Assembly (NCBI GenBank): GCA_035513345.1
Contig: DATKCF010000035.1
Coordinates: forward strand, 1 to 64,000
From: DATKCF01 sp035513345
GTDB lineage: Bacteria > Gemmatimonadota > Gemmatimonadetes > Longimicrobiales > RSA9
DNA: 64,000 nucleotides
Direction of reading: 5' to 3'
Shown here: piece after piece, positions 41,561 to 49,212 of the stretch
Layout of the letters: the number at the start of each line of letters is the position of its first letter
Position numbering within the stretch: the stretch's first letter is position 1
Translations under genes and position numbers: made by a program
The notes under the pieces: generated by a model
What the model was told of the DNA's origin: nothing
Database searches by the model: none
The model's input: only the letters and a program-made list of their open reading frames with translations

Positions 41561-44458
41561 ATGTCCCTGTCAGGGCCGGGCGCGGCAAGCGCACGTCCGG
41601 GTGTCAGCACTCTCCCGATCGCAGCGCTCATCCTGCTCGCAGCGCCGGGGCTCCTGTTCGCGCAGGCGACCCGGCTCGAGCCCGTGCTGAACGAGCTCGT
41701 TCGGCCGGCCCTGCGCGCCGAAGTCCTGACGCAGGCGCTGATCGACCCACTCGCCGCACCCGAGACGCTGCCGCTCGGCGGAGCCCTCGCGTTGCAGCGC
41801 GTGGGCACGAGCAGTACGACCATGCTCGGTGTGTTCGTTCGAACGGGCGGCCCGTCGGGCATCGCTGCGATCCAGGCTGCCGGCGGCGATGTCGGCGCTG
41901 TCCTGGGCGACTACGTTTCAGCTCGCATCCCGCTCACGGCTATCGCACAACTTGCCGCTTCGCCCGACATCGTCGCGATCGAGGCGGCGCGTGCACTCCG
42001 GATGGAGAACGACTCGGGGACGTACGCGGTCGGCGCCGACCGGCTGCGTACACTGGTCGATGGCCGGTGGGAGGGCGCAATCGGTGAGAACGCGATCGTC
42101 GGCGTATACGATACCGGTCTCGATTTCGAGCACGAGGACTTCATCGACGAGGACGGGCTGACCCGCGTCGTCGGACTCTGGGACCAGACGCAGTCGGGCG
42201 TTCCGCCGACCGGCTTCACGATCGGCAACTACTGTTCACCGTCGAGCATCCAGACCGCGATCCAGACGAGCGGCACAAGCGGATGCGCCCAGCGCGATTT
42301 CCACGGGCACGGCACGCACGTGGCCGGCTCGGCGGCCGGCGACGGCTCGGCGGGCGCGCCGAGTCCGGACGACTATCCGTTCGCCGGCGTGGCGCCCGGC
42401 GCGAAGCTGCTGATCGTCAACGGCGGACCGGGCGTCTTCTTCGAGGACCGCATCATCGATGGCCTGAACTGGATGCGGCAGGAGGGACTCCGGCTGGGCA
42501 TGCCGGTGGTCGTCAATCTCTCGCTGGGCGGCCAGTTTGGCGCGCACGATGGCAGCCGCCTCTACGAACGCATGATCGATATGCTCTCGGGTCCGGGCTT
42601 CATTGTCGTGGTCGCCGCGGGCAATGCGGGAGTGAACCGCAACACCACGCCCGTTCTCGGCGGGCCCCTGATCCACGCACGCGGATTCCCGACGGGTACA
42701 CAGGCCACGGAGTTCACGTTCGAAGTGCCGATGTACACGCCGAACGCCGACGCGTGCAATGGCAACCGCATCAGCATGAGCCTGTGGTACGAGGCGCTGG
42801 ACTCGTTGCTCATCGAACTCGTCCGACCGGACGGCACCAGCGCATCGCAGGTGCGCGGACAGGCGGTACTCGCCGAAGGCGCCGCCGGCCGCATCATCAT
42901 CGACAACGGGTCGGCAGGCCCGAACGGCGAGAATGGTGACATCGAGGCGGCCATCACGATCAGCGGCTGCGGCACGGGCGGCGTTCCATCCGCGGGCACG
43001 TGGCGGATCCGTGTGACGCCGACGAGCACGGGGTCCGGCCAGCCATACGACATTTGGATCTGGCAGGCGACGGGACCGCAGCCTGAGGGGCGCACCGGCT
43101 TCGACAACCGGCTCATTGTCGGGTCGCCGGGCAACGCCCGCCGCGCGATAACGGTTGGCGCGTTCGTGACGAAGCTGTGCTGGCAGAGCGCGAGTTCGGC
43201 GAACCCGATCTGCTATTCGCAGCAGGAGTCGCTCGGCGATCTCGCTCGCTTTTCCGGCGGCGGCCCGACGCGTGACTCACGGATCAAGCCGGAGATCGTG
43301 GCGCCGGGCATCGGCGTCATGTCGTCACAATCGCACGATGGATCGATCTCGACGCAGCGTCTGGCGCCCGACAATCGCCACGCCGTACGCGAAGGCACGA
43401 GCATGGCCGCGCCGCATGTCGCCGGCGCGGTGGCGATCATGCTTTCGCAGAACGCGAACCTCACACCGGAGGATGTGCGCGCCGCGATTGCGGCGAGTGC
43501 TGCGACGGACGTGTTCACGACACGCACGTACGACGCGGTAGTTGGCGCAGCCGCGTCGGACTGGTGGGGTTACGGCAAGCTCGATCTGCCGGCCGCCCTG
43601 CTCACGCTGTCTGACGGCGGGCCGGCGACGCTCGCTGTCGATACGGAACCGGCCACGTCGGCATCGCCGGTGCGCGGCCGTCGGGGCACTCGCCTGCCAC
43701 TGCTCCGCCTGACCCTTGAAGCGCAGGGCTTCGAATCGATTGACGTCACGGCGATCGGGTTCGACGTATCGGGCAACGACGCCGGCGCACGGCTCGTGCT
43801 GCTGCGCGATGACGGCAATGGCATGTTCGACGCCGCTGACACCGAGGTCGGCAGCGCACCAGCTTCGCTTTCCGGGGCGGTGCGACGAGTCGTGATCCAG
43901 CCGGTATCGCTGAGGGTCGCGCCGTTCACGCCGCTCACCGTCTTCGTCGCGCTCGAGCTTTCCGGTCAGGCGCCGAACGGCACAACGTTCGAGGCGACAC
44001 TCGCGCCGGCAGAACTCCACACGCTCGGCACGACGACCGGCGAAGTGGACCGCATCGAGGCGGGCGTGGTTGCCGTCGCGAGCGGGCCCGCCACGACGAC
44101 GGTCCTGGCACAGGATGAACTGTTGTCGTTCAGCCAGAACCCGGTCGGCTGCTGGCCTCGATCGAACACGACGTGTGCGGACGACGTGATCTTCAACTTC
44201 GCGAGATCCCCTGTGCGCGCCGCCGTCTACACCGTGACGGGTCGTCGTGTGATCGACCTGTGCGCCACCTCGTCGCTGGAGTGTGGCGGCGATGAGGGCC
44301 CGACGTTCACACGCTGGAACCTTCGCAACGACAATGGCGAGGCCGTGGCGCCTGGCGTCTACCTCGTCATCTTCGACGTGGACGGCCAGGTGTTCCGCGA
44401 GAAGTTGATGATCCTCACGCCGGGCACGGACCCGGAGCCCCAGGAGCAGAACTCATGA
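41561..44458 (+). CDS. Secreted subtilisin-like serine protease (S8) with type-IX-like C-terminal domain
   Basis: About 965 aa from ATG 41561; a signal peptide ends near LLFAQ. A propeptide-like region follows, then the S8 domain with Asp184 (VGVYDTGLDFEHED), His250 (HGHGTHVAGSAA) and Ser614 (GTSMAAPHVAGAVA), all intact. A roughly 110-residue insertion between His and Ser (about 390-500) is beta-rich. After the catalytic domain come beta-sandwich segments. The last 90 residues resemble the FlgD-like or type IX sorting domain (VYTVTGRRVIDL, GEAVAPGVYLVIFDVDG). The stop overlaps the start of a PorV-like barrel gene (ATGA), which suggests coordinated secretion or surface attachment. The frame is open from 41303, but the region before 41561 does not look like part of this protein. 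Confidence 0.9.
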   Translation: MSLSGPGAASARPGVSTLPIAALILLAAPGLLFAQATRLEPVLNELVRPALRAEVLTQALIDPLAAPETLPLGGALALQRVGTSSTTMLGVFVRTGGPSGIAAIQAAGGDVGAVLGDYVSARIPLTAIAQLAASPDIVAIEAARALRMENDSGTYAVGADRLRTLVDGRWEGAIGENAIVGVYDTGLDFEHEDFIDEDGLTRVVGLWDQTQSGVPPTGFTIGNYCSPSSIQTAIQTSGTSGCAQRDFHGHGTHVAGSAAGDGSAGAPSPDDYPFAGVAPGAKLLIVNGGPGVFFEDRIIDGLNWMRQEGLRLGMPVVVNLSLGGQFGAHDGSRLYERMIDMLSGPGFIVVVAAGNAGVNRNTTPVLGGPLIHARGFPTGTQATEFTFEVPMYTPNADACNGNRISMSLWYEALDSLLIELVRPDGTSASQVRGQAVLAEGAAGRIIIDNGSAGPNGENGDIEAAITISGCGTGGVPSAGTWRIRVTPTSTGSGQPYDIWIWQATGPQPEGRTGFDNRLIVGSPGNARRAITVGAFVTKLCWQSASSANPICYSQQESLGDLARFSGGGPTRDSRIKPEIVAPGIGVMSSQSHDGSISTQRLAPDNRHAVREGTSMAAPHVAGAVAIMLSQNANLTPEDVRAAIAASAATDVFTTRTYDAVVGAAASDWWGYGKLDLPAALLTLSDGGPATLAVDTEPATSASPVRGRRGTRLPLLRLTLEAQGFESIDVTAIGFDVSGNDAGARLVLLRDDGNGMFDAADTEVGSAPASLSGAVRRVVIQPVSLRVAPFTPLTVFVALELSGQAPNGTTFEATLAPAELHTLGTTTGEVDRIEAGVVAVASGPATTTVLAQDELLSFSQNPVGCWPRSNTTCADDVIFNFARSPVRAAVYTVTGRRVIDLCATSSLECGGDEGPTFTRWNLRNDNGEAVAPGVYLVIFDVDGQVFREKLMILTPGTDPEPQEQNS

Positions 44459-45423
44459 AGCATGTCCGCACACGTGTCGCGGCCTTTGCCGCTGCGTTGA
44501 TCCTGTGCGCTCCCGCGAGCGCAGTGGCGCAGGGCGAGGGCACGAACGGCGCGACCGTTCTGCAGATGCTGGCCGGCGGCCGAGCCAGTGCGCTGTCGGG
44601 CGCGTACACCGCGGCCACAATGGATGCCGACGTGCTGTTCTACAACCCGGCCGGCGCGGCTGGCCTCGGCGCCGCAGCTTCGGTCTCGTATCAGCGGCAC
44701 GTCGAGGACATTGGCCTCGCCACGGGCGCGGGCGCATACCGGTTCGGCAACATGGTGCTGGGCGTGAGCGCGATCTTCCTCGACTATGGCGACATCCGCG
44801 AGTTCGTCCCTGACCCCGACTTCGGCGGACAGACCGGCATGCCCACGGGCAGCACGGTCAGCGCATCGGAAGTCGCCGCCCGGCTGACCGGAGCGCTGCC
44901 TCTTGCCGACGGACGGTTCAACCTCGGTGCCAGCCTCGGCTACGTCTCCACCGACCTAGCCGGCATTGGCCGCGGCGCTCCCTTCGTCGACATCGGAGGC
45001 CAATACCTCAGGGCCGGGCTCACCATCGGTGCCTCCGTCCGCAACATCGGCAGCGCCATGAGCGGCGCCGGTGTCGCCGATGCCGACCTGCCAAGGGAGG
45101 CGCGCTTCGGAGCCATGTACGAGTTCGCGCGCGAAACAGGCTTCGGCGGCGCCGTATCCGCCGATCTCGTTGCCGGCCTCAATGGTGGATCGTCAGGCAT
45201 CCTGGCCGGCTTCGAGGCAGGCCTGCTGCCCCGCGGCGCATCGCGCGTCGGTGCGGTTGCGCGCGCCGGATACGATCTCGGCGTCGGCGACGGCGGCCAG
45301 GGCGCTCTCGCAATCGGCGGCGGCGTGTCGCTCGGCCCGCTCGCCGTCGACTACACGTATCAGAACTACGACCTCTTCGGCTCGCTCCACCGCGTCGGCG
45401 TCCGCTGGGCCCGCCTGCCATGA
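44455..45423 (+). CDS. PorV/PorQ-like outer membrane barrel protein
   Basis: A 322-aa FadL-fold barrel of the PorV/PorQ (UPF0164-like) family. The signal peptide (FAAALILCAPASAVAQ) is followed by the family start ATVLQMLAGGRASALSGAYT and by DADVLFYNPAGAAGL, then alternating strands to VDYTYQNYDLFGSLHRVGVR. In Bacteroidota PorV is the outer-membrane shuttle of the type IX secretion system, passing cargo to the attachment complex. Here it is translationally coupled to a protease with a type-IX-like tail. Other type IX components are not in the window. Confidence 0.85.
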   Translation: MKHVRTRVAAFAAALILCAPASAVAQGEGTNGATVLQMLAGGRASALSGAYTAATMDADVLFYNPAGAAGLGAAASVSYQRHVEDIGLATGAGAYRFGNMVLGVSAIFLDYGDIREFVPDPDFGGQTGMPTGSTVSASEVAARLTGALPLADGRFNLGASLGYVSTDLAGIGRGAPFVDIGGQYLRAGLTIGASVRNIGSAMSGAGVADADLPREARFGAMYEFARETGFGGAVSADLVAGLNGGSSGILAGFEAGLLPRGASRVGAVARAGYDLGVGDGGQGALAIGGGVSLGPLAVDYTYQNYDLFGSLHRVGVRWARLP

Positions 45424-45439
45424 CCGTGTGGCTCGTCCA

Positions 45440-45456
45440 CTAAGTGGCTCGTCACC
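45440..45456. repeat. 17-bp direct repeat, copy 1
   Basis: CTAAGTGGCTCGTCACC occurs here, just after the PorV-like gene, and again at 46358-46374 after the GroES-like gene. A partial copy (GTGGCTCGTC) lies 16 bases upstream at 45428-45437. The pair flanks a 900-base segment holding the RHH-like and GroES-like genes. Confidence 0.7.
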
Positions 45457-45504
45457 GAAGTCTGTTGGCATTCGAGCGAACCACCAGCGACGCCGCGCTG
45501 CCGG

Positions 45505-45729
45505 TCACGCAACCGGGTCCCGCCGGCCAGCCGCCACTTCGCGGACCCACAACTGGTAATCGACCGCCGCCGCCAGCGCGGCTTCAATGCTGCGCACGAC
45601 ATCGTGTTCGCCAACTTCGCGGCGCGCACGTTCGACAAGCGCAGTGTCCAGATAGAACGTGTACGCCCCGCGGTCCCGGGCCACCCGCCCGTTACCCGTC
45701 GCTCTGCTCAGCCCGCGTTTTTCCCTCAT
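45505..45729 (-). CDS. Small antitoxin-like protein, orphan
   Basis: About 74 aa from ATG 45729 with GGAG upstream. A basic N-terminus is followed by AYTFYLDTALVERARREVGE, then a helix (DVVRSIEAALAAAVDYQLWV). The layout, a short beta strand then two helices, is reminiscent of a ribbon-helix-helix DNA-binding antitoxin. No toxin gene is adjacent on the same strand. The longer frame to 46083 looks non-coding. I cannot name a family; confidence in the coding call is moderate. The 254 bases between it and the GroES-like gene hold no supported feature. Confidence 0.45.
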   Translation of the reverse strand: MREKRGLSRATGNGRVARDRGAYTFYLDTALVERARREVGEHDVVRSIEAALAAAVDYQLWVREVAAGRRDPVA

Positions 45730-45983
45730 CTCACGCTCCGTCGATTCCCGCTCCGAACAGTTCAACCCGGATCTACGGTGCGTATCTAACCGGTGCGCAG
45801 GAATGGCGGCGTGGGACGGGAGGCAACGGCCGGGGTAGGAGGTAAGGCCGAGGCCACGCCGGCGTCGAGTCCGTGCCATTTGGCCCGGGCCATGGTAAGG
45901 TTCAGGTCGAAGCCTGGGTCCGAGGCTGACTGGCGTGAGGCTGGCGTGCGGGGCGGCGGCAGACCGGAGATACGGCGGGGGAC

Positions 45984-46361
45984 ATGGAGAACGACAAGAA
46001 GCTGATCGTCGTGGGAGACCGCGTTCTGATCCAGCCCGAGGAAGGCGAGGACCGCAGCCGGGTCGGACTGTACCTGCCTGCAAGTGCGGTGGACAACCAG
46101 GCGGTCCAGGGCGGGAAGGTGATGGCCACGGGACCGGGCACGCCGATATCGGCGCCCACAGAACTGGACGAAGAGCCGTGGAAGATCACCGGTGGCGAGG
46201 CGAGGTACATGCCGGTTCAGGCGAGGGTCGGAGACTACGCCATCTTCTTCCGTCGCGCGGCAGTCGAGATCACGTTCGAAGGCAACAAGTATCTCGTCGT
46301 GCCGCAGGCTGCGATCCTGGCACTCGTTCGGGGCCCGCTTTCGCCGGAAGACGAAGTCTAA
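45984..46361 (+). CDS. Divergent GroES-like co-chaperonin
   Basis: A 125-aa protein of the Cpn10/GroES fold, longer than typical 97-aa GroES. Recognisable parts are LIVVGDRVLIQPEEGEDRS, RVGLYLPASAV (mobile-loop region), VQGGKVMATGPG, and the end LVVPQAAILALVRG. The middle insert (EEPWKITGGEARYMPVQARV) is not in standard GroES. No groEL gene is adjacent, so it may be a secondary co-chaperone or have a different role. The stop lies inside the second 17-bp repeat. Confidence 0.8.
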   Translation: MENDKKLIVVGDRVLIQPEEGEDRSRVGLYLPASAVDNQAVQGGKVMATGPGTPISAPTELDEEPWKITGGEARYMPVQARVGDYAIFFRRAAVEITFEGNKYLVVPQAAILALVRGPLSPEDEV

Positions 46362-46374
46362 GTGGCTCGTCACC
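46358..46374. repeat. 17-bp direct repeat, copy 2
   Basis: Exact second copy of CTAAGTGGCTCGTCACC, with the TAA of the GroES-like stop inside it. The first copy is at 45440-45456. Confidence 0.7.
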
Positions 46375-46440
46375 ACTAGAAGGCCATGTACGCCGCGAAC
46401 AAGGACGCCATCGCGTCGTCTTCAATCGGACCGGTCGACC

Positions 46441-46959
46441 TTGCGTGACCTGCGTGAATTGGCCGGCCGCGAACTCATCTGGCGCAGGCTGAGCACCTTC
46501 TCGAGATCGTACGAACTGGCGGCGGCCGGCGAGGTTGCCGTGACCGCTCGCGCGACCGGCTTCACAGGTCGCAGCGCAACCATCCACACCGCCGACGGCA
46601 CCTGGACCACGCGTCCGCCCCACCTGCTGAGCCGCAGCCTCCTGGTCCACGATTCGTCCGGCGCGCAGATCGCGCGTTTCACCCCGCAGATCGTCCGGAG
46701 GGCGGGACACCTCCGCTTCACGTCCGGTGAGAGCTACCCGTGGACCACAACCTGGTTCGACCGGTCCGCCCAGCTCCTGAATCAGACCGGCTCCCCGATC
46801 CTCACCGTCAAGTCGCATTGGCCATCCCTCAGGGAAATCGCGCGCTTCGTGATCGAACCCGCCGGGACCGCGGAACGACGACTCGGACTGCTTGCCGCCC
46901 TGACGTTCCTGATTCTCATGAACCGTCGGCGTGCCGCCGCGTCTGCGGCTTCCGGCTGA
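46441..46959 (+). CDS. Conserved hypothetical protein, LURP-one-like with C-terminal helix
   Basis: About 172 aa if TTG 46441 is the start; no strong ribosome binding site. The body is beta-rich with a repeated pattern of short strands (YELAAAGEVAVTARATGFTG, LLVHDSSGAQIARFTP, YPWTTTWFDRSAQLLNQTG), resembling tubby/LURP-one-like proteins that may bind lipid. It ends with a membrane helix and basic tail (LGLLAALTFLILMNRRRAAA), suggesting a membrane-anchored protein. The reading continues to 46192 in the same frame only as overlap with the GroES-like gene. Assignment is by overall look, not by a decisive motif. Confidence 0.55.
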   Translation: MRDLRELAGRELIWRRLSTFSRSYELAAAGEVAVTARATGFTGRSATIHTADGTWTTRPPHLLSRSLLVHDSSGAQIARFTPQIVRRAGHLRFTSGESYPWTTTWFDRSAQLLNQTGSPILTVKSHWPSLREIARFVIEPAGTAERRLGLLAALTFLILMNRRRAAASAASG

Positions 46960-46969
46960 ACCCCGTTTT

Positions 46970-47141
46970 ACGCGTTTCTTGTTTCTCGTCTCTCGGGCTG
47001 GTTCTGGGGTCCGCGCGTCAATGCCTCTCGTCTTGTGCCTGTCCGTTGCGCCCGATCCGCGATCCCGCACCGCCGCCCACCGGGATCGCTCCATGCGCGA
47101 ACCCCAGAAACCAGCCCCAGAAACGAGATACAAGAAACGTG
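46970..47141. repeat. Long imperfect inverted repeat with inner hairpin
   Basis: Arms of about 47 bases (46970-47016 and 47092-47141) are roughly 80% complementary. Both carry CGTTTCTTG, CTGGTTCTGGGG-like and CGCGC blocks. Between them a second hairpin pairs GATCCCG with CGGGATC (47061-47087). It lies between the LURP-like gene and an AT-rich promoter region. It may be a dispersed intergenic repeat, a miniature element or a structured RNA; no gene is supported inside it. Confidence 0.7.
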
Positions 47142-47150
47142 TTCCCTCCT

Positions 47151-47213
47151 GATTATTGATAATCGATGCCTAGCTTGTTGAAAAACAATAAATCTGTTAT
47201 TGTAAAACAATAA
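47151..47213 (+). promoter_or_regulatory. AT-rich operator/promoter region
   Basis: A sharp AT-rich island in GC-rich DNA. GATTATTGATAATC (47151-47164) is a palindrome, and ACAATAA (47185), TTATTGT (47197) and ACAATAA (47207) are alternating copies of one heptamer. TTGTTG (47175) and TATTGT (47198) could form a promoter with a 17-base spacer. It precedes the DUF2975 and XRE regulator genes and is a likely target of that regulator. Confidence 0.55.
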
Positions 47214-47252
47214 TTTTTGGAAATCACCTCGCCTGAGCCGACGGAGCACGCG

Positions 47253-47777
47253 ATGCCCATAAGATTCGCTGACTCACTCGCCCTCACGCGCAGGGTTCTC
47301 AGTGTGCTGATCGGCCTGAACCTGCTGATGGGGGTGCTCGTCCTGTTGCTGCTGATTGCGAGCCTGGTAGCCGAGACGCTGGTCATGACCGGACTCGGCG
47401 CCCGACCCACGGGGTCGAACGGGGCGCAGATAATCGCCATGCGCGTGATCATGCTGGTGGGCATCGGTGGAGTACCGCTGGCGCATGTCGTGCTGACGCG
47501 GCTCCGGACGATCGTTGACACGGTGAGTGTCGGAGATCCGTTCCTGCCGGAGAATGCGGTTCGCTTGCGGGTGATCGCCTGGTCGGTGCTGTGCATCGAA
47601 CTGCTGCACGTCGTCGTCGGGATCGTAGCCATGATTGGTTCATCGGCGTCCGAACCGATTGGTGTGAACTGGACCTTCTCGGCGACGCGGTGGATTGCCG
47701 TGCTGCTGTTGTTCGTGCTGGCGCAGGTCTTCACGGAGGGCGCGCGGATGCGCGAGGACCTCGAAGGGACGGTGTGA
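47253..47777 (+). CDS. DUF2975 family membrane protein
   Basis: A 174-aa protein with four hydrophobic segments and the loop GDPFLPENAVRLRVIAWSVL, the signature of DUF2975. In many bacteria DUF2975 genes are followed immediately by a YozG-type XRE regulator, exactly as here (stop at 47777, regulator start at 47780). The biochemical function is unknown; the pairing suggests a membrane-linked regulatory switch. GGAG precedes ATG 47253. Confidence 0.85.
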   Translation: MPIRFADSLALTRRVLSVLIGLNLLMGVLVLLLLIASLVAETLVMTGLGARPTGSNGAQIIAMRVIMLVGIGGVPLAHVVLTRLRTIVDTVSVGDPFLPENAVRLRVIAWSVLCIELLHVVVGIVAMIGSSASEPIGVNWTFSATRWIAVLLLFVLAQVFTEGARMREDLEGTV

Positions 47778-47779
47778 CG

Positions 47780-48031
47780 ATGCCGATCATCGTTACGCTC
47801 GACGATGTCCTGCACGCGCGTCGGATGACCCTGACGGAGCTTTCGGACAGGATCGGTATCACGCTCGCAAACCTGTCCATCCTGAAAACCGGCAAGGCAC
47901 GCGCGATCCGGTTCTCGACACTCGAAGCGATCTGCGAGGCGCTCGAGTGTCAGCCGGGCGACCTCCTTGCCGTCACCACCGACCAAGGAGAGTGCCCCGA
48001 GCCTGACCCGGGGCGGACTCGTTTGCCTTGA
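47780..48031 (+). CDS. XRE/Cro-type transcriptional regulator (YozG-like)
   Basis: An 83-aa DNA-binding protein: the helix-turn-helix spans about residues 17-45 (TLTELSDRIGITLANLSILK) and FSTLEAICEALECQPGDLL is the family's dimer-side helix. It is translationally close-coupled to DUF2975 (two-base gap). It probably represses its own operon through the AT-rich palindromes at 47151-47213, which is inference. Confidence 0.88.
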   Translation: MPIIVTLDDVLHARRMTLTELSDRIGITLANLSILKTGKARAIRFSTLEAICEALECQPGDLLAVTTDQGECPEPDPGRTRLP

Positions 48032-48068
48032 TACCTTGCCCTCGCCCCTGAAAGGGAAGATCACCCAC

Positions 48069-48524
48069 ATGGCCATTCAGACCCTGTTCGCGCCCGACGC
48101 GGCTCGCTACGAAGGCGTGCGGCCAATCAACATATACGGGCTGAGGCTCTTCTACCTGTTGATGTTCGTATTCGTCGGCTTCGACTCGTGGAGCGTGCTA
48201 CTCACGCATGGAGGCGCGTGGGACCCCATGCGGGCAGCGGCGTTCTGCATGTTCGCTTCGTACGCGACGCTCTCCGGCCTGGGGCTTCTGCACCCCCTGA
48301 GAATGCTTCCGGTCATGATCTTCATGATCATGTACAAGTTGCTCTGGCTTGGCGTAGTGGCTTTCCCGCTCTGGCAGGCCGGGGCGCTCGCGGGGTCATC
48401 AGCTGAGGGGATGGCGCGCATCTTCATCTGGGTACCGGTGCCGATGCTTTTCGTCCCATGGAAGTACGTGTTCCGGACCTTCGTTCTACCAGCAGGCAGA
48501 GCGCTGGGCTGGAAGGCAGGGTGA
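48069..48524 (+). CDS. Hypothetical four-helix membrane protein
   Basis: About 151 aa with four hydrophobic segments (LRLFYLLMFVFVGFDSW, AAFCMFASYATLSGLGLL, MLPVMIFMIMYKLLWLGVV, MARIFIWVPVPMLFVPW). ATG 48069 has GGGAAG upstream. I do not recognise the family. It overlaps the next gene by four bases (GTGA), so the two membrane proteins are co-expressed and possibly associate. It follows the XRE regulator after 37 bases and may belong to the same operon. Confidence 0.7.
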   Translation: MAIQTLFAPDAARYEGVRPINIYGLRLFYLLMFVFVGFDSWSVLLTHGGAWDPMRAAAFCMFASYATLSGLGLLHPLRMLPVMIFMIMYKLLWLGVVAFPLWQAGALAGSSAEGMARIFIWVPVPMLFVPWKYVFRTFVLPAGRALGWKAG

Positions 48525-49204
48525 ACGTGACATCTGCGACAAGGACGGGCCGATTCGTCGGATCGATGCTGTTCCTCCAGTTGGCGGGGCTCATTGTGCC
48601 GTTCGTGTTGCTGCTGCCGCTGACGGCCGGCCCGCAGGACTATCTGGCGAATGCCGTGGAGTTCTCAACCCGGATCAGGGTGGCTTTGTTGCTCCTGCTT
48701 GCGAACGGTGCACTCACGATCGGCATCACCATCACAGCTTTCGGGATCTTCCGTGAGTACAGCGAGACCATGGCGCTGTGGTTGCTGGTAGCGAGCGTGA
48801 TCATGTTCCTGGTGCAGGCGGTCGACAACGTGCACGTGCTTTCCATGCTTTCCCTGGGCCAGCAGTATGCCCGGGCAGGTGGCCCGGATGAGCTGTTCCA
48901 CACCATTGCGGCGGTGGTGCGCGCGACGCGGGGGTGGGCGCATACGACGGAAATCCTCGTCGTGGATTGCTGGATCATCCTGCTCTACAGCATTCTGTAT
49001 CGATTTGCCGTGGTCCCGAGAGCACTGGCTGTCTTCGGGCTGAGCACTGTGCTGCTCCACTTTGCGGGGATCCCGTTGCGGGCGTTCCTCGGCTACGGAC
49101 CGGTTTCGTTGATGGGTGTTCCGATGGCTCTGAGCCACGTGACTCTGGCGACATGGTTGGTGGCGAAGGGTTTCGACGAACGGCACCGTTCGCTTGCTGC
49201 CTGA
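48521..49204 (+). CDS. DUF4386 family membrane protein
   Basis: About 227 aa from GTG 48521, with six hydrophobic segments. The pattern (RFVGSMLFLQLAGLIVPFVL, then a YLANAV turn, LVQAVDNVHVLSMLSLGQQY, HTTEILVVDCWIILLYSILY and the ending WLVAKGFDE) matches DUF4386 proteins. The function is unknown. Its start overlaps the preceding membrane-protein stop. It converges with the GT2 gene of the surface polysaccharide operon 8 bases away. Confidence 0.75.
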   Translation: MNVTSATRTGRFVGSMLFLQLAGLIVPFVLLLPLTAGPQDYLANAVEFSTRIRVALLLLLANGALTIGITITAFGIFREYSETMALWLLVASVIMFLVQAVDNVHVLSMLSLGQQYARAGGPDELFHTIAAVVRATRGWAHTTEILVVDCWIILLYSILYRFAVVPRALAVFGLSTVLLHFAGIPLRAFLGYGPVSLMGVPMALSHVTLATWLVAKGFDERHRSLAA

Positions 49205-49212
49205 CGGGACCG

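Noticed and set aside
38415..41594. A 1059-codon open frame antisense to the two acyl-CoA dehydrogenase genes
   Set aside because: It is rich in Arg/His/Asp/Pro, has no domain resemblance, and lies wholly opposite two well-supported genes; a shadow of GC-rich codon use.
46192..46440. Upstream extension of the LURP-like reading frame
   Set aside because: It overlaps the GroES-like gene in another frame and looks unlike the rest of the protein.
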